Positions 1 through 6,046 of a stretch of 6,046 bases of DNA are shown here, in pieces. This DNA is from an uncultured bacterium (lineage in GTDB: Bacteria > Actinomycetota > Coriobacteriia > Coriobacteriales > Coriobacteriaceae). A program made the translations under genes and the position numbers. Every line of letters begins with the position of its first letter. The stretch's first letter is position 1. The notes under the pieces are model-generated. The model had not been told where the DNA came from. It was given only the letters and a program-made list of their open reading frames with translations, and did no database searches. Location of the stretch: the NCBI GenBank assembly GCA_905215765.1, contig CAJMRP010000117.1, positions 1 to 6,046 of the forward strand. Direction: 5' to 3'.

Positions 1-47
1 AAGGCGTCCAAATTCTCCCTATAACTAAAATGCCGAGTTACCGTGCC
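1..47 (-). other. Short AT-richer gap downstream of ileS, possibly the leader of the next gene
   Basis: These 47 bases follow the ileS stop codon on the minus strand. I see no hairpin followed by a T-run, so ileS is not obviously terminated here. A purine-rich AGGGAG (minus strand, 20 to 15) lies three bases before a possible TTG codon (11 to 9), which could be the start of a further gene running off the left edge. The spacing is shorter than usual and only a few codons are visible, so this is only a hint. It would fit a gene co-transcribed with ileS. Confidence 0.25.
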
Positions 48-2849
48 TTAAAGGGCTTCCGCACACCTCTTGCAAATATGCGCGTGGCCGTTGTACTCGC
101 CGACGGTGGTGCGGTAGTTCCAGCAACGGTCGCAGCACTCGCCCTCGGCAGCCTCGATGGCAACGGAGAGCTCCTCGCCCTGGGTCAGCTCAACATCGGA
201 GACGATGTAGAACTCGGCCAGGTCGACGGCCTTGTCGCCGGTCAGCAGCGCGTACATCTCGGCGGGAACGACCGCCTTGACGCGGACCTGCTGGCTCTTA
301 GTAAAGGTGCCGGCAGAACGGGCATCCTCAAGGGCCTTGGTCACGGAGCTACGGAGCTCGAGCGAAGCCTCGAGCACGCCCTCAAACTCATTGGCCTCGT
401 CGACCGTGATGGGCGACTTGTACCAATCGAGCAGCGCGGCGTACTTCTGGTGGTCGACGCAGCCGGCGGGCGCATATGCCATGGCCTCATCGACCGTGTA
501 GGACAGGATCGGCTGCAGGTCGCGCATGAGCATCGAGAAGAGCTCGGCCAGCACGGTCTGGGCGCTGCGACGCTCGAGCGAGCCGGGCTTATCGCAGTAC
601 AGACGGTCCTTCAGGGCGTCGAGGTACACGTTGGAGAGCTCGGTAACCACGAAGTCGTAGAGCGCACGGTAGGCGCGCGGGAACTCGTAGCTGGCGTAGG
701 CATCGTCGACTTCGGCCTGAACCTGGGTTAGGCGGGCAACCATGAGCTTGTCGAGCGGCAGCAAGTCGGCAAAGGCGACGCCGTCGGTCTCGGGCTCAAA
801 CTGACCCTCGAGCTCGGAGAGCAAGAAGCGCAGTGTGTTGCGGAAACGACGGTAGGCATCGGACGTACGAGCAAGGATCTCGTGGTCGATGGAAACGTCG
901 GAGCTGGTATCGACGGAGGCAACCCACAGGCGGATGATGTCGGCGCCCATCTCGTCGCAGACCTTGTTGGGGTCGATGACGTTGCCGAGCGACTTGGACA
1001 TCTTGCGGCCCTGGCCATCGAGCGTGAAGCCCTGAGAGACGACCGCCTTGTACGGAGCATGGCCGTTGGCACCCACCGAGGTGAGCAGCGAGCTCTGGAA
1101 CCAACCGCGGTGCTGGTCGGAGCCCTCGAGGTACACATCCGCCGGATACTCCAGCTCGGGACGGTACTCGCAGACGGCCTTCCAGGAGACGCCGGAATCC
1201 CACCACACGTCGAGGATGTCCTTATCGGCCTTGAGGTGATGGCCGCCGCACTTGGGGCAGACGCAGGCCTCGCCCAGGTAGCTCTCGGGAGCGTCGGTGA
1301 ACCAGGCGTCGGAGCCCTTCTCGTGGAAGAGTTTGATGACGGCGTCGAGCGTAGCGTCGTTCATGACCTTCTCGCCGCAGTCGGCACAGGTGTAGCTGGG
1401 GATAGGCACGCCCCAGTTGCGCTGACGGCTGATGCACCAGTCGGGACGCTGCTCAACCATGGCGCCGATGCGGTTGGCGGCGTGAGCCGGATACCACTTG
1501 ACGTTCTCGCGAACCTCCTTGCCAGCCTGCTCGCGCAAACCAGTCTTGTCCATCGAGACAAACCACTGGTCGGTAGCACGGAAGAGCACCGGGTGCTTGC
1601 AGCGCCAGCAGTGCGGATAGCTGTGCGTGATCTTCTTCTCGAGGACCAGGGTTCCGCGCTCGCGCAGGAACTCGATGATGTGCGGGTTGGCCTCATCGGT
1701 GTCCATACCGCTGAAGGGGCCACCGGTGCCAAACTCCTCGCCGGTGTAGAACTTGCCGTCGTCATCGACCGGCATGCAGATGTCGGTGATGCCCTCCTTG
1801 AGGCAGGCAAAGTAGTCGTCGACGCCGTGGCCGGGCGAGTTGTGGACAATACCGGTACCGTCATCGACACCGACGTAATCGGCCAGCAGCGCCACGCCCT
1901 CGACACCGTCGAAGATCGGCTGCTTGTAGTGGATGTGGTGGAAGGTCTCGGCGGGAACCACATAGGGCTTGCCGTCGACCATAACCGGAGTGTACTCCCA
2001 GCCAAACTCCTCGCAGCACTTGGGAGCCAGGTCCTCGAGCATGACCTCGGCGCGGCCGTCGTGCTCAACGGCGACGTAGGCGGCGCCGGGCTTGAGGGAA
2101 ACTGCTTGGTCGGAGGGGATGGTCCACGGCGTGGTCGTCCAGATGATAAAGTCGACCGGGCCGTCGAAGTTCTCGAGACCGGCGGGCTTGGAGGTCATCT
2201 CAAAGCGCACGAAGATGGACGGGCTCGTCTCGTCGGAGTACTCGATCTCGGCCTCAGCCAGCGCGGTGTGGCAGTGCTTGCACCAGTGGACGGGCTTGTG
2301 GCCGCGATAGATCATGCCCTTGTCGAACATGGCCTTGAAGACCTCAATGTCGGCGGCGTCATGCTGGTGATAGAGCGTCAGATACGGGTTGTCCCAGTCG
2401 CCAAGCACGCCCAAGCGACGGAAGCCGGCCTTCTGGAGCTCGATGTTCTCGACAGCGAACTCGTTGCAAAGCTCGCGGATCTTGGCCGTGGAGGTCTGGT
2501 TGAACTTCTCGGTGCCGAGCTTCTCCTCGACCTTGTGCTCGATCGGCTGACCGTGGCAGTCCCAACCGGGGACATAGGGAACCTCATAGCCCTGCATCAT
2601 CCAGTAACGGTTGATCATGTCCTTGGAGATCTTGTTCATGGCATGGCCGATGTGGATCGGACCGTTGGCGTACGGAGGACCGTCGTGCAGCACGAACTTC
2701 TTGTGACCCTCGTTCTTCTTCAGAACCTGCTCGTAGACCTTGTTGTCCTGCCAGTCCTTGAGTCGCTTGGGCTCGGACTTGGAAAGACCGGCACGCATGG
2801 GAAAACCGGTCTTGGGCAGATTCATCGTCTGCTTGTACTCGTTTGCCAC
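48..2849 (-). CDS. ileS: Isoleucine--tRNA ligase (IleRS), complete
   Basis: Cytoplasmic class Ia aminoacyl-tRNA synthetase that charges tRNA-Ile with isoleucine using ATP and edits mischarged valine. The product is 933 residues, normal for bacterial IleRS. Visible signatures in order: NLPKTGFPMR near the N-terminus; the HIGH ATP-binding motif at residues 66-69; the CP1 editing-domain motif WTTTPWT at 237-243 with the HNSPGHGVDDY segment at 336-346; DVWWDSGVSW and GSDQHRGWF; the KMSKS loop at 616-620; and a C-terminal zinc finger C906-x2-C909-x16-C926-x2-C929. A further four-cysteine cluster (C488, C491, C531, C534) sits in the connective region. The frame is open back to 2954, but I chose GTG at 2849: AAAGGGG lies four bases upstream, and the resulting VANEYKQTMNLPKTGFPMR aligns with the standard IleRS N-terminus. 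The longer frame would run into the leader terminator. Expression is predicted to be T-box controlled. The C-terminal zinc finger points to the bacterial (IleRS1-like) type. Confidence 0.97.
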   Translation of the reverse strand: MANEYKQTMNLPKTGFPMRAGLSKSEPKRLKDWQDNKVYEQVLKKNEGHKKFVLHDGPPYANGPIHIGHAMNKISKDMINRYWMMQGYEVPYVPGWDCHGQPIEHKVEEKLGTEKFNQTSTAKIRELCNEFAVENIELQKAGFRRLGVLGDWDNPYLTLYHQHDAADIEVFKAMFDKGMIYRGHKPVHWCKHCHTALAEAEIEYSDETSPSIFVRFEMTSKPAGLENFDGPVDFIIWTTTPWTIPSDQAVSLKPGAAYVAVEHDGRAEVMLEDLAPKCCEEFGWEYTPVMVDGKPYVVPAETFHHIHYKQPIFDGVEGVALLADYVGVDDGTGIVHNSPGHGVDDYFACLKEGITDICMPVDDDGKFYTGEEFGTGGPFSGMDTDEANPHIIEFLRERGTLVLEKKITHSYPHCWRCKHPVLFRATDQWFVSMDKTGLREQAGKEVRENVKWYPAHAANRIGAMVEQRPDWCISRQRNWGVPIPSYTCADCGEKVMNDATLDAVIKLFHEKGSDAWFTDAPESYLGEACVCPKCGGHHLKADKDILDVWWDSGVSWKAVCEYRPELEYPADVYLEGSDQHRGWFQSSLLTSVGANGHAPYKAVVSQGFTLDGQGRKMSKSLGNVIDPNKVCDEMGADIIRLWVASVDTSSDVSIDHEILARTSDAYRRFRNTLRFLLSELEGQFEPETDGVAFADLLPLDKLMVARLTQVQAEVDDAYASYEFPRAYRALYDFVVTELSNVYLDALKDRLYCDKPGSLERRSAQTVLAELFSMLMRDLQPILSYTVDEAMAYAPAGCVDHQKYAALLDWYKSPITVDEANEFEGVLEASLELRSSVTKALEDARSAGTFTKSQQVRVKAVVPAEMYALLTGDKAVDLAEFYIVSDVELTQGEELSVAIEAAEGECCDRCWNYRTTVGEYNGHAHICKRCAEAL

Positions 2850-2860
2850 GGTACCCCTTT
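2847..2860 (-). promoter_or_regulatory. Ribosome binding site and GTG start of ileS
   Basis: On the minus strand AAAGGGG (2860 to 2854) is followed by UACC and then GUG (2849 to 2847). The next in-frame ATG (2825 to 2823) has no purine-rich sequence at a useful distance. This decides the start in favour of GTG. The site lies about 35 bases after the leader terminator, and a small GC-rich hairpin (2869-2882) stands between them. Confidence 0.7.
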
Positions 2861-2892
2861 CATGTCGTGGGCGCGCACGCCCGATGGGCACC

Positions 2893-2930
2893 AAAAAAGC
2901 GCCCGTCCCTGCAAGCTGGGACGAAGCGCC
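2893..2930 (-). terminator. Regulated intrinsic terminator of the ileS T-box
   Basis: On the minus strand the arm GGCGCUUCGUCCC (2930-2918) pairs with GGGACGGGCGC (2909-2899), with one bulged U and a U-G pair, across the loop AGCUUGCA, and is followed by six U (2898-2893). The 5' arm contains the bases that would otherwise pair with the T-box, so terminator and antiterminator cannot form together. The CGUCCC/GGGACG core is typical of T-box terminators. Confidence 0.9.
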
Positions 2931-3187
2931 ACAAAACGGGCTGCACGCCCGCAAAAGCTCTTCGCTTAACCACCCAGCTTAGATGCCCTCGCCCGCGTAT
3001 TCGCGCGCTCGCATCCGTTACTCGGCTGGCCTGTATCGACGACCATCTCGGCGATGTCTACTAAGACGAACCTGCGCGGCACGTCCGTTGGGACCGCAGC
3101 TCCGGGGTGATTTTCATCGGTCGCATGCACGGGCTCTCAGCGCTCCCCGCTCTCTGTGGCATGCGGACGGCCGACTACTCGTCCCCA
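2893..3187 (-). promoter_or_regulatory. T-box riboswitch leader of ileS (specifier AUC, isoleucine)
   Basis: 5' leader that reads tRNA-Ile charging and lets transcription continue into ileS when uncharged tRNA is bound. On the minus strand, Stem I is closed by GGCCGUCCG (3172-3164) pairing with CGGACG (3087-3082). It contains a GCAUGC/GCAUGC inner helix and a distal part with AGAGAG and GCUGAGAGCCCG (about 3157-3130), resembling the AG-bulge/distal-loop region of T-boxes. The specifier loop reads GAUGAAAAUCACC, with AUC (Ile) at 3111-3109. A GAUGC/GCAUC-closed GC-rich hairpin (about 3018-2985) may be Stem III. The T-box is UGGGUGGUUAAGCG (2976-2963). Its UGGU (2972-2969) can pair with the ACCA end of tRNA-Ile. 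The antiterminator is AAGCUGGG (2980-2973) with CCCAGCUU (2920-2913), plus AAGCG (2967-2963) with CGCUU (2928-2924), and it excludes the terminator. Exact ends are estimates. Confidence 0.93.
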
Positions 3188-3193
3188 TCAACG

Positions 3194-3221
3194 CTTATGC
3201 GCTATATGGTAGCACGGTCAA
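3194..3221 (-). promoter_or_regulatory. Probable promoter of the ileS T-box transcript
   Basis: On the minus strand TTGACC (3221-3216) is a 5/6 match to the -35 consensus. Sixteen bases further is CATAAG (3199-3194), a 4/6 match to the -10 box; shifting by one base gives ATAAGC with a 17-base spacer. The predicted transcription start, near 3187, lies just upstream of the first leader helix. The -10 assignment is less certain than the -35. Confidence 0.55.
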
Positions 3222-3335
3222 CGCCGGCGAAAAACCCTCAACAGTGGTTTCATACGTAAGAAATTTCTCGTGGTCGTTAGCCTTCTCTAGGAGCAAAATA
3301 CCTGAAAGCACTCTATCTAACGAAAGAAGGCACCT
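3222..3335 (+). promoter_or_regulatory. Upstream region of the dehydrogenase gene with a short palindrome
   Basis: This AT-richer stretch lies between the divergent ileS promoter and the dehydrogenase start, so it should hold the dehydrogenase promoter. I do not see a convincing -35/-10 pair; CAAAAT near 3294 is a possible weak -10. A perfect 10-bp palindrome, AGAAATTTCT (3259-3268), is a candidate operator, but a palindrome of this length can occur by chance. AGAAGG, five bases before the ATG at 3336, is the ribosome binding site. Confidence 0.3.
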
Positions 3336-4418
3336 ATGCGCACGATTGGAATGAGCGACTATACCGTCGGCGAGGACTGCTTTGACGAGCTGCCCGGCGC
3401 GCTGGCCGAGTACGGAGCGACCAAGGTCGCCATAATTGGCGGCAAGCGAGCACTGGCTGCCGCGCTGCCCGGCATCGAAGCTGCGCTGGCAGGCACCGAC
3501 GTCGAGATTCTGGAGACGCGCGTCTACGGCACCAACAGTACGCGCGCCAATATCGCCAAGGTCGTGAACTCCCCCGCTTGCCAGCAGGCAGACGTGCTAA
3601 TCGCCTGCGGCGGCGGCAAGGCACTCGACACCGTGAAGACTGCAGCCATCGAGCTCAAGAAGATTGTCTTTACCGTGCCGACGATTTGCTCTAACTGTTC
3701 CGCCGCGACCGCCATTGCCGTCGTCTACAACGACGATGGATCGCTCGAGGGCTATTCGTACCCCAACCGACCGGCGCACATCTTCATCAATCCCAAGATC
3801 ATCGCCGAGGCTCCGGCAGAGTACTTCTGGGCCGGCGTGGGCGACGCCCTGTCCAAGCAGCCCGAGGTCGAGTACGCCACGAGCGCCGGCGACCTGGAGC
3901 ACACCGCCGGCCTTGGCCTGGCTCTTGCCCACACCTGTTCCGAGCCGCTGTTTACCTACGGTGTTCAGGGTCTTGAGGACGTTCGTCAGAATCTGTCGAG
4001 CGAGGCCGTCAAGCAGATCGCGCTCGACATCGTGGTCAACACGGGCTATGTCTCGAACCTGACCAACCAGAACGATTACTACTACAACTCGAGCGTGGCG
4101 CACGCGTTCTACAACGCCACCTGCAGCATTCCGCGTGAGGGCACCTACCTGCACGGCGAAGTCGTAAGCCTGGGCGTGTTGGTGTTGTTCGCCTACACGG
4201 GCGACACCGAGAACCTTAAGCGCTATGCTGCCTTCAACAAGCAGATGGGGCTACCCGTAACGCTTGAGCAGGTCGGGCTTACCGAGACTGATATCCCTGC
4301 CCTGTGCGAGTACGCGCACGCCACCAACGAGTGGAAGCAAGGCAACCCGGAGCCCTTCACCGACGAGAAATTCGCCGCCGCCATCAAAGCCGCCAACGCC
4401 TACGGCCACACGCTCTAG
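3336..4418 (+). CDS. Iron-containing (metal-dependent) alcohol dehydrogenase, GldA/HcxA-like
   Basis: Predicted soluble NAD(P)-dependent oxidoreductase of the group III metal-dependent alcohol dehydrogenase fold, 360 residues, the usual family length. The N-terminal half carries the nucleotide-binding region: VAIIGGKRAL at 31-40 and GGGKALDTVK at 92-101, the hallmark GGGKxxDTxK of the glycerol dehydrogenase branch. PTICSNCSAATAIAVVY at 115-131 follows. The C-terminal half holds the likely metal ligands D170 (GVGDALSK), H256 (SVAHAFYN) and H273 (YLHGEVVSLG), all intact, so an active enzyme is expected. The PTICSNCSAAT segment resembles 2-oxo-acid/hydroxycarboxylate dehydrogenases (HcxA/YbdH) at least as much as glycerol dehydrogenase, so the substrate cannot be named. 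ATG at 3336 is chosen because AGAAGG lies five bases upstream; Met6 is a weaker alternative. No other catabolic gene is adjacent: it stands alone, diverging from ileS and ending in a strong terminator. Confidence 0.9.
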   Translation: MRTIGMSDYTVGEDCFDELPGALAEYGATKVAIIGGKRALAAALPGIEAALAGTDVEILETRVYGTNSTRANIAKVVNSPACQQADVLIACGGGKALDTVKTAAIELKKIVFTVPTICSNCSAATAIAVVYNDDGSLEGYSYPNRPAHIFINPKIIAEAPAEYFWAGVGDALSKQPEVEYATSAGDLEHTAGLGLALAHTCSEPLFTYGVQGLEDVRQNLSSEAVKQIALDIVVNTGYVSNLTNQNDYYYNSSVAHAFYNATCSIPREGTYLHGEVVSLGVLVLFAYTGDTENLKRYAAFNKQMGLPVTLEQVGLTETDIPALCEYAHATNEWKQGNPEPFTDEKFAAAIKAANAYGHTL

Positions 4419-4427
4419 GCCTAGCCC

Positions 4428-4468
4428 AAAACCACCACAAGGGAGCAGCACCTTTGTGGTGGTTTTTT
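4428..4468. terminator. Strong, probably bidirectional terminator between convergent genes
   Basis: Arms 4428-4443 and 4451-4466 pair over 16 bp (AAAACCACCACAAGGG with CCTTTGTGGTGGTTTT, one G-U) around the loop AGCAGCA. A run of six T (4463-4468) follows on the plus strand, ending the dehydrogenase transcript. On the minus strand the same hairpin ends in four U, so it can also stop the DUF523 gene, whose TAA stop (4469-4467) overlaps the T-run. Confidence 0.93.
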
Positions 4469-4922
4469 ATTGCTCCAGCATGCTGGGGTCGAACTCGCTA
4501 GCCGGGATCACGCGATAACCGTGGCGGAGCAGTAAATCAACGAAGACGCCGTTGCCCGCCGTAAGGGTGCCGCTGAATGTTCCGTCGTAGATGCGACCCG
4601 CGCCGCACGAGGGGCTGCGGTCCTGAAGGATGCACGCGACTATCTCTTCCGGCCCGCCCGCCTGCTCGCACATGTCGAGCGCCCGTTGGGCACCCAGACG
4701 AAACTCGCGATCGACCGAGATGCCCTCGCAGGTACGGACCTCGCCGTCCACGATCTCGGAGGGATTGCGCGGCGTGAGCAGACCGCCAAAAACCTCGGGG
4801 CACACCAACAGAACCTCGGTTCCCGTGCGTTCGCACGCTTCGACCAGCTCGCGATGGTAGTTATCGAGCCCGTTATACTTGCAGCTCTCGCCCATCAAAC
4901 AGGCACTTACCACGATCTTCAT
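4467..4922 (-). CDS. DUF523 / TudS-type iron-sulfur protein, putative thiouracil desulfidase
   Basis: Small cytoplasmic protein, 151 residues, spanning a whole DUF523 domain. Visible signatures: VSACLMGESCKYNG at residues 5-18, LLVCPEVFGGLLTPRNPSEI at 38-57 and CILQDRSPSCGAG at 97-109. Characterised DUF523 members (TudS) use a [4Fe-4S] cluster held by three conserved cysteines to remove sulfur from thiouracils. The cysteines in the conserved motifs here are C8, C14, C41 and C106, and E43 of CPE is a candidate catalytic acid. The desulfidase role is therefore a family-based inference. The frame opens at 4952, but ATG at 4922 is preferred because GGGGAG lies eight bases upstream and the family normally begins with a motif like MKIVVSACL; the longer start would lie inside the hairpin at 4942-4980. 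It lies 76 bases downstream of ftsH on the same strand. No promoter of its own is evident. Confidence 0.9.
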   Translation of the reverse strand: MKIVVSACLMGESCKYNGLDNYHRELVEACERTGTEVLLVCPEVFGGLLTPRNPSEIVDGEVRTCEGISVDREFRLGAQRALDMCEQAGGPEEIVACILQDRSPSCGAGRIYDGTFSGTLTAGNGVFVDLLLRHGYRVIPASEFDPSMLEQ

Positions 4923-4941
4923 ATACAACTCTCCCCAAGCA

Positions 4942-4980
4942 AATCGCCCCATTTGAGTTGGACACTCAAATGGGGCGATT
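4942..4980 (-). terminator. Perfect 17-bp hairpin between ftsH and the DUF523 gene
   Basis: Arms 4942-4958 (AATCGCCCCATTTGAGT) and 4964-4980 are exact reverse complements around a five-base loop. The hairpin begins 18 bases after the ftsH stop on the minus strand and is followed by UUUGCUU-like sequence, a poor U-tract. It is most likely the ftsH terminator, possibly leaky. Its distal end lies about five bases before the ribosome binding site of the DUF523 gene. Confidence 0.7.
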
Positions 4981-4998
4981 GATACTGTGCAACGAGCC

Positions 4999-6046
4999 TT
5001 ACTGTTGCTTAGGCATCAGCGGATTTTCGCGTGTGAGAAGGTTCATGAACTCCTCGCCCGTGATCGTCTCCTTCTTGTACAGATAACGAGCCAGCTCATG
5101 GAGCTTGAACTTGTTCTCCTTGAGGATCTGCAGGGCGCGGTCGTGCGCGTCCTCGATCAGCTTGGCGACAATCGCGTCCACGCGCTCGGCCGTACCGGGG
5201 GCGCAGGTGAGCGACGTGTCCTGGTTGAGGTACGCGTTCTGGACGGTACCGAGTGCCATCATGCCAAACTCGTCGGACATACCAAAGCGCGTCACCATGT
5301 TACGGGCGAGCTTGGTGGCCTGCTCGATATCGTTGGCGGCGCCAGTCGTCATCTCACCAAAGATGAGCTCCTCGGCCGCGCGACCACCGCAGTAGACGGC
5401 GAGCTTGTCCAGGACCTCCTGGCGCGTGGTCAAGAAGCGCTCATCCTCCTCGACCTGCATGGTATAGCCCAGAGCACCGCTCGTGCGCGGCACGATGGTG
5501 ATCTTGGTGACCGGCGCAGAGCCCTTCTGGCGGGCGGCAACGATGGCATGGCCGATCTCGTGGTAGGACACAACCTGCTTCTCATGGTCGGACAGCACCG
5601 TGGACTTACGCTGCTGGCCGGCGATGACAACCTCCACCGACTCCTCAAAGTCGTCCTGCGTGGCGCGTTTGCGACCCTCGCGGACAGCGCGCAGGGCACC
5701 CTCGTTGATGATGTTTGCCAAGTCAGCACCCGAAGCACCGGGCGTGGCGCGGGCAATCGCGGTCAGGTCAATCGGCGGCTGCGTCTTCACGCTCTTGGCA
5801 TGCAGCTCGAGGATATTCTTGCGGCCGGTCAGGTCGGGCAGCTCAACGGGGATGCGGCGATCAAAACGACCGGGGCGCAGCAAAGCGGGATCGAGGCTGT
5901 CGGGACGGTTGGTGGCAGCGAGGACGACGATACCCTTGTGGTTATCGAAGCCGTCCATCTCGGTCAGCAGCTGGTTGAGCGTCTGCTCGCGCTCGTCGTT
6001 GCCGCTAAAGCCGCCGCCATCGCGCTTCTTGCCGATGGTATCAATC
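4999..6046 (-). CDS. ftsH: ATP-dependent zinc metalloprotease FtsH, C-terminal part (5' end outside the window)
   Basis: Membrane-anchored AAA+ protease that unfolds and degrades membrane and short-lived cytosolic proteins. 348 residues are visible, continuing past the right edge in an open frame (reading IDTIGKKRDGGG at the start), so the transmembrane segments and Walker A lie outside the window. Visible parts, numbered from the first full codon: the tail of Walker B (ID), DEREQTLNQLLTEMDGF at 17-33, the second region of homology ATNRPDSLDPALLRPGRFDRR at 44-64 with its arginine fingers, and the protease domain with the zinc motif HEIGH at 162-166. The third zinc ligand is probably D239 in TTGAANDIEQAT. 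HEIGH replaces the more usual HEAGH but keeps HExxH. The protein ends PKQQ after a typical C-terminal helix. A Met at 5958 is an internal residue (EMDGF), not the start. Confidence 0.97.
   Translation of the reverse strand, partial: IDTIGKKRDGGGFSGNDEREQTLNQLLTEMDGFDNHKGIVVLAATNRPDSLDPALLRPGRFDRRIPVELPDLTGRKNILELHAKSVKTQPPIDLTAIARATPGASGADLANIINEGALRAVREGRKRATQDDFEESVEVVIAGQQRKSTVLSDHEKQVVSYHEIGHAIVAARQKGSAPVTKITIVPRTSGALGYTMQVEEDERFLTTRQEVLDKLAVYCGGRAAEELIFGEMTTGAANDIEQATKLARNMVTRFGMSDEFGMMALGTVQNAYLNQDTSLTCAPGTAERVDAIVAKLIEDAHDRALQILKENKFKLHELARYLYKKETITGEEFMNLLTRENPLMPKQQ

Noticed and set aside
30..731. 233-codon open frame on the plus strand
   Set aside because: Antisense shadow of the 3' end of ileS with the same biased composition, no domain and no convincing ribosome binding site.
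2850..2954. N-terminal extension of ileS to an ATG at 2954
   Set aside because: The extension would be encoded by the T-box antiterminator and terminator, and it does not resemble any IleRS N-terminus. The GTG at 2849 has a ribosome binding site.
882..2969. 695-codon open frame on the plus strand
   Set aside because: It lies wholly antisense to ileS and the T-box end. Its translation is a low-complexity series of V, L, G, D and A, as expected from the complement of strongly biased GC-rich codons, and has no recognisable domain.
2983..3354. 123-codon open frame on the plus strand
   Set aside because: It runs antisense through the T-box leader, overlaps the dehydrogenase start in another frame, and is rich in R, S and A without a domain.
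3597..4154. 185-codon open frame on the minus strand
   Set aside because: Antisense shadow inside the dehydrogenase gene, with no domain or start signal.
4415..4424. Palindrome CTAGGCCTAG overlapping the dehydrogenase stop codon
   Set aside because: Short, not followed by a T-run, and next to a far stronger terminator; probably chance.
4923..4952. Ten-residue extension of the DUF523 protein (start at 4952)
   Set aside because: It would start inside the inverted repeat and adds residues foreign to the family. The ATG at 4922 has a well-placed GGGGAG.
1..6046. Search by eye for CRISPR arrays, tRNA or rRNA genes, transposase genes and direct-repeat attachment sites
   Set aside because: No regularly spaced repeats, cloverleaf, transposase motif or flanking direct repeats were seen. 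The only RNA structures are the T-box leader and the hairpins listed.

Overview
The window looks like a housekeeping stretch of a GC-rich Gram-positive chromosome, most likely a gut actinobacterium of the class Coriobacteriia (Collinsella-like). This is an inference. It rests on the high GC with strong G/C third-position bias, an isoleucyl-tRNA synthetase gene controlled by a canonical transcription-terminating T-box with a long Stem I, and the mix of FtsH, a TudS/DUF523 protein and a GldA-like dehydrogenase. No rRNA, tRNA, CRISPR array, insertion sequence or phage gene is visible.

Layout from left to right. Positions 48-2849 (minus strand) hold a complete ileS, starting with GTG. Upstream of it, at about 2893-3187 (minus strand), lies an Ile-specific T-box leader with specifier codon AUC, a Stem I, a T-box/antiterminator and a competing intrinsic terminator, preceded by a promoter with a TTGACC -35 box. 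Diverging from it, 3336-4418 (plus strand) encodes a 360-residue metal-dependent alcohol dehydrogenase of the GldA/HcxA type. A strong hairpin at 4428-4468 terminates this gene and abuts the stop of the convergent gene at 4467-4922 (minus strand), a DUF523/TudS-type iron-sulfur protein. A perfect 17-bp inverted repeat (4942-4980) separates that gene from the 3' part of ftsH (4999 to the right edge, minus strand), whose 5' end is outside the window.

Functionally the genes are mostly independent. ileS is predicted to respond to uncharged tRNA-Ile through its leader. FtsH is the membrane AAA+ zinc protease of protein quality control. The DUF523 protein may remove sulfur from thiolated pyrimidines. 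The dehydrogenase is probably a catabolic or detoxifying oxidoreductase of unknown substrate. I found no clearly new multi-gene system. The most rewarding details are the divergent but compensated T-box of ileS, the four-cysteine insertion in IleRS, and the hairpin between ftsH and the DUF523 gene, which leaves the promoter of the latter unexplained.
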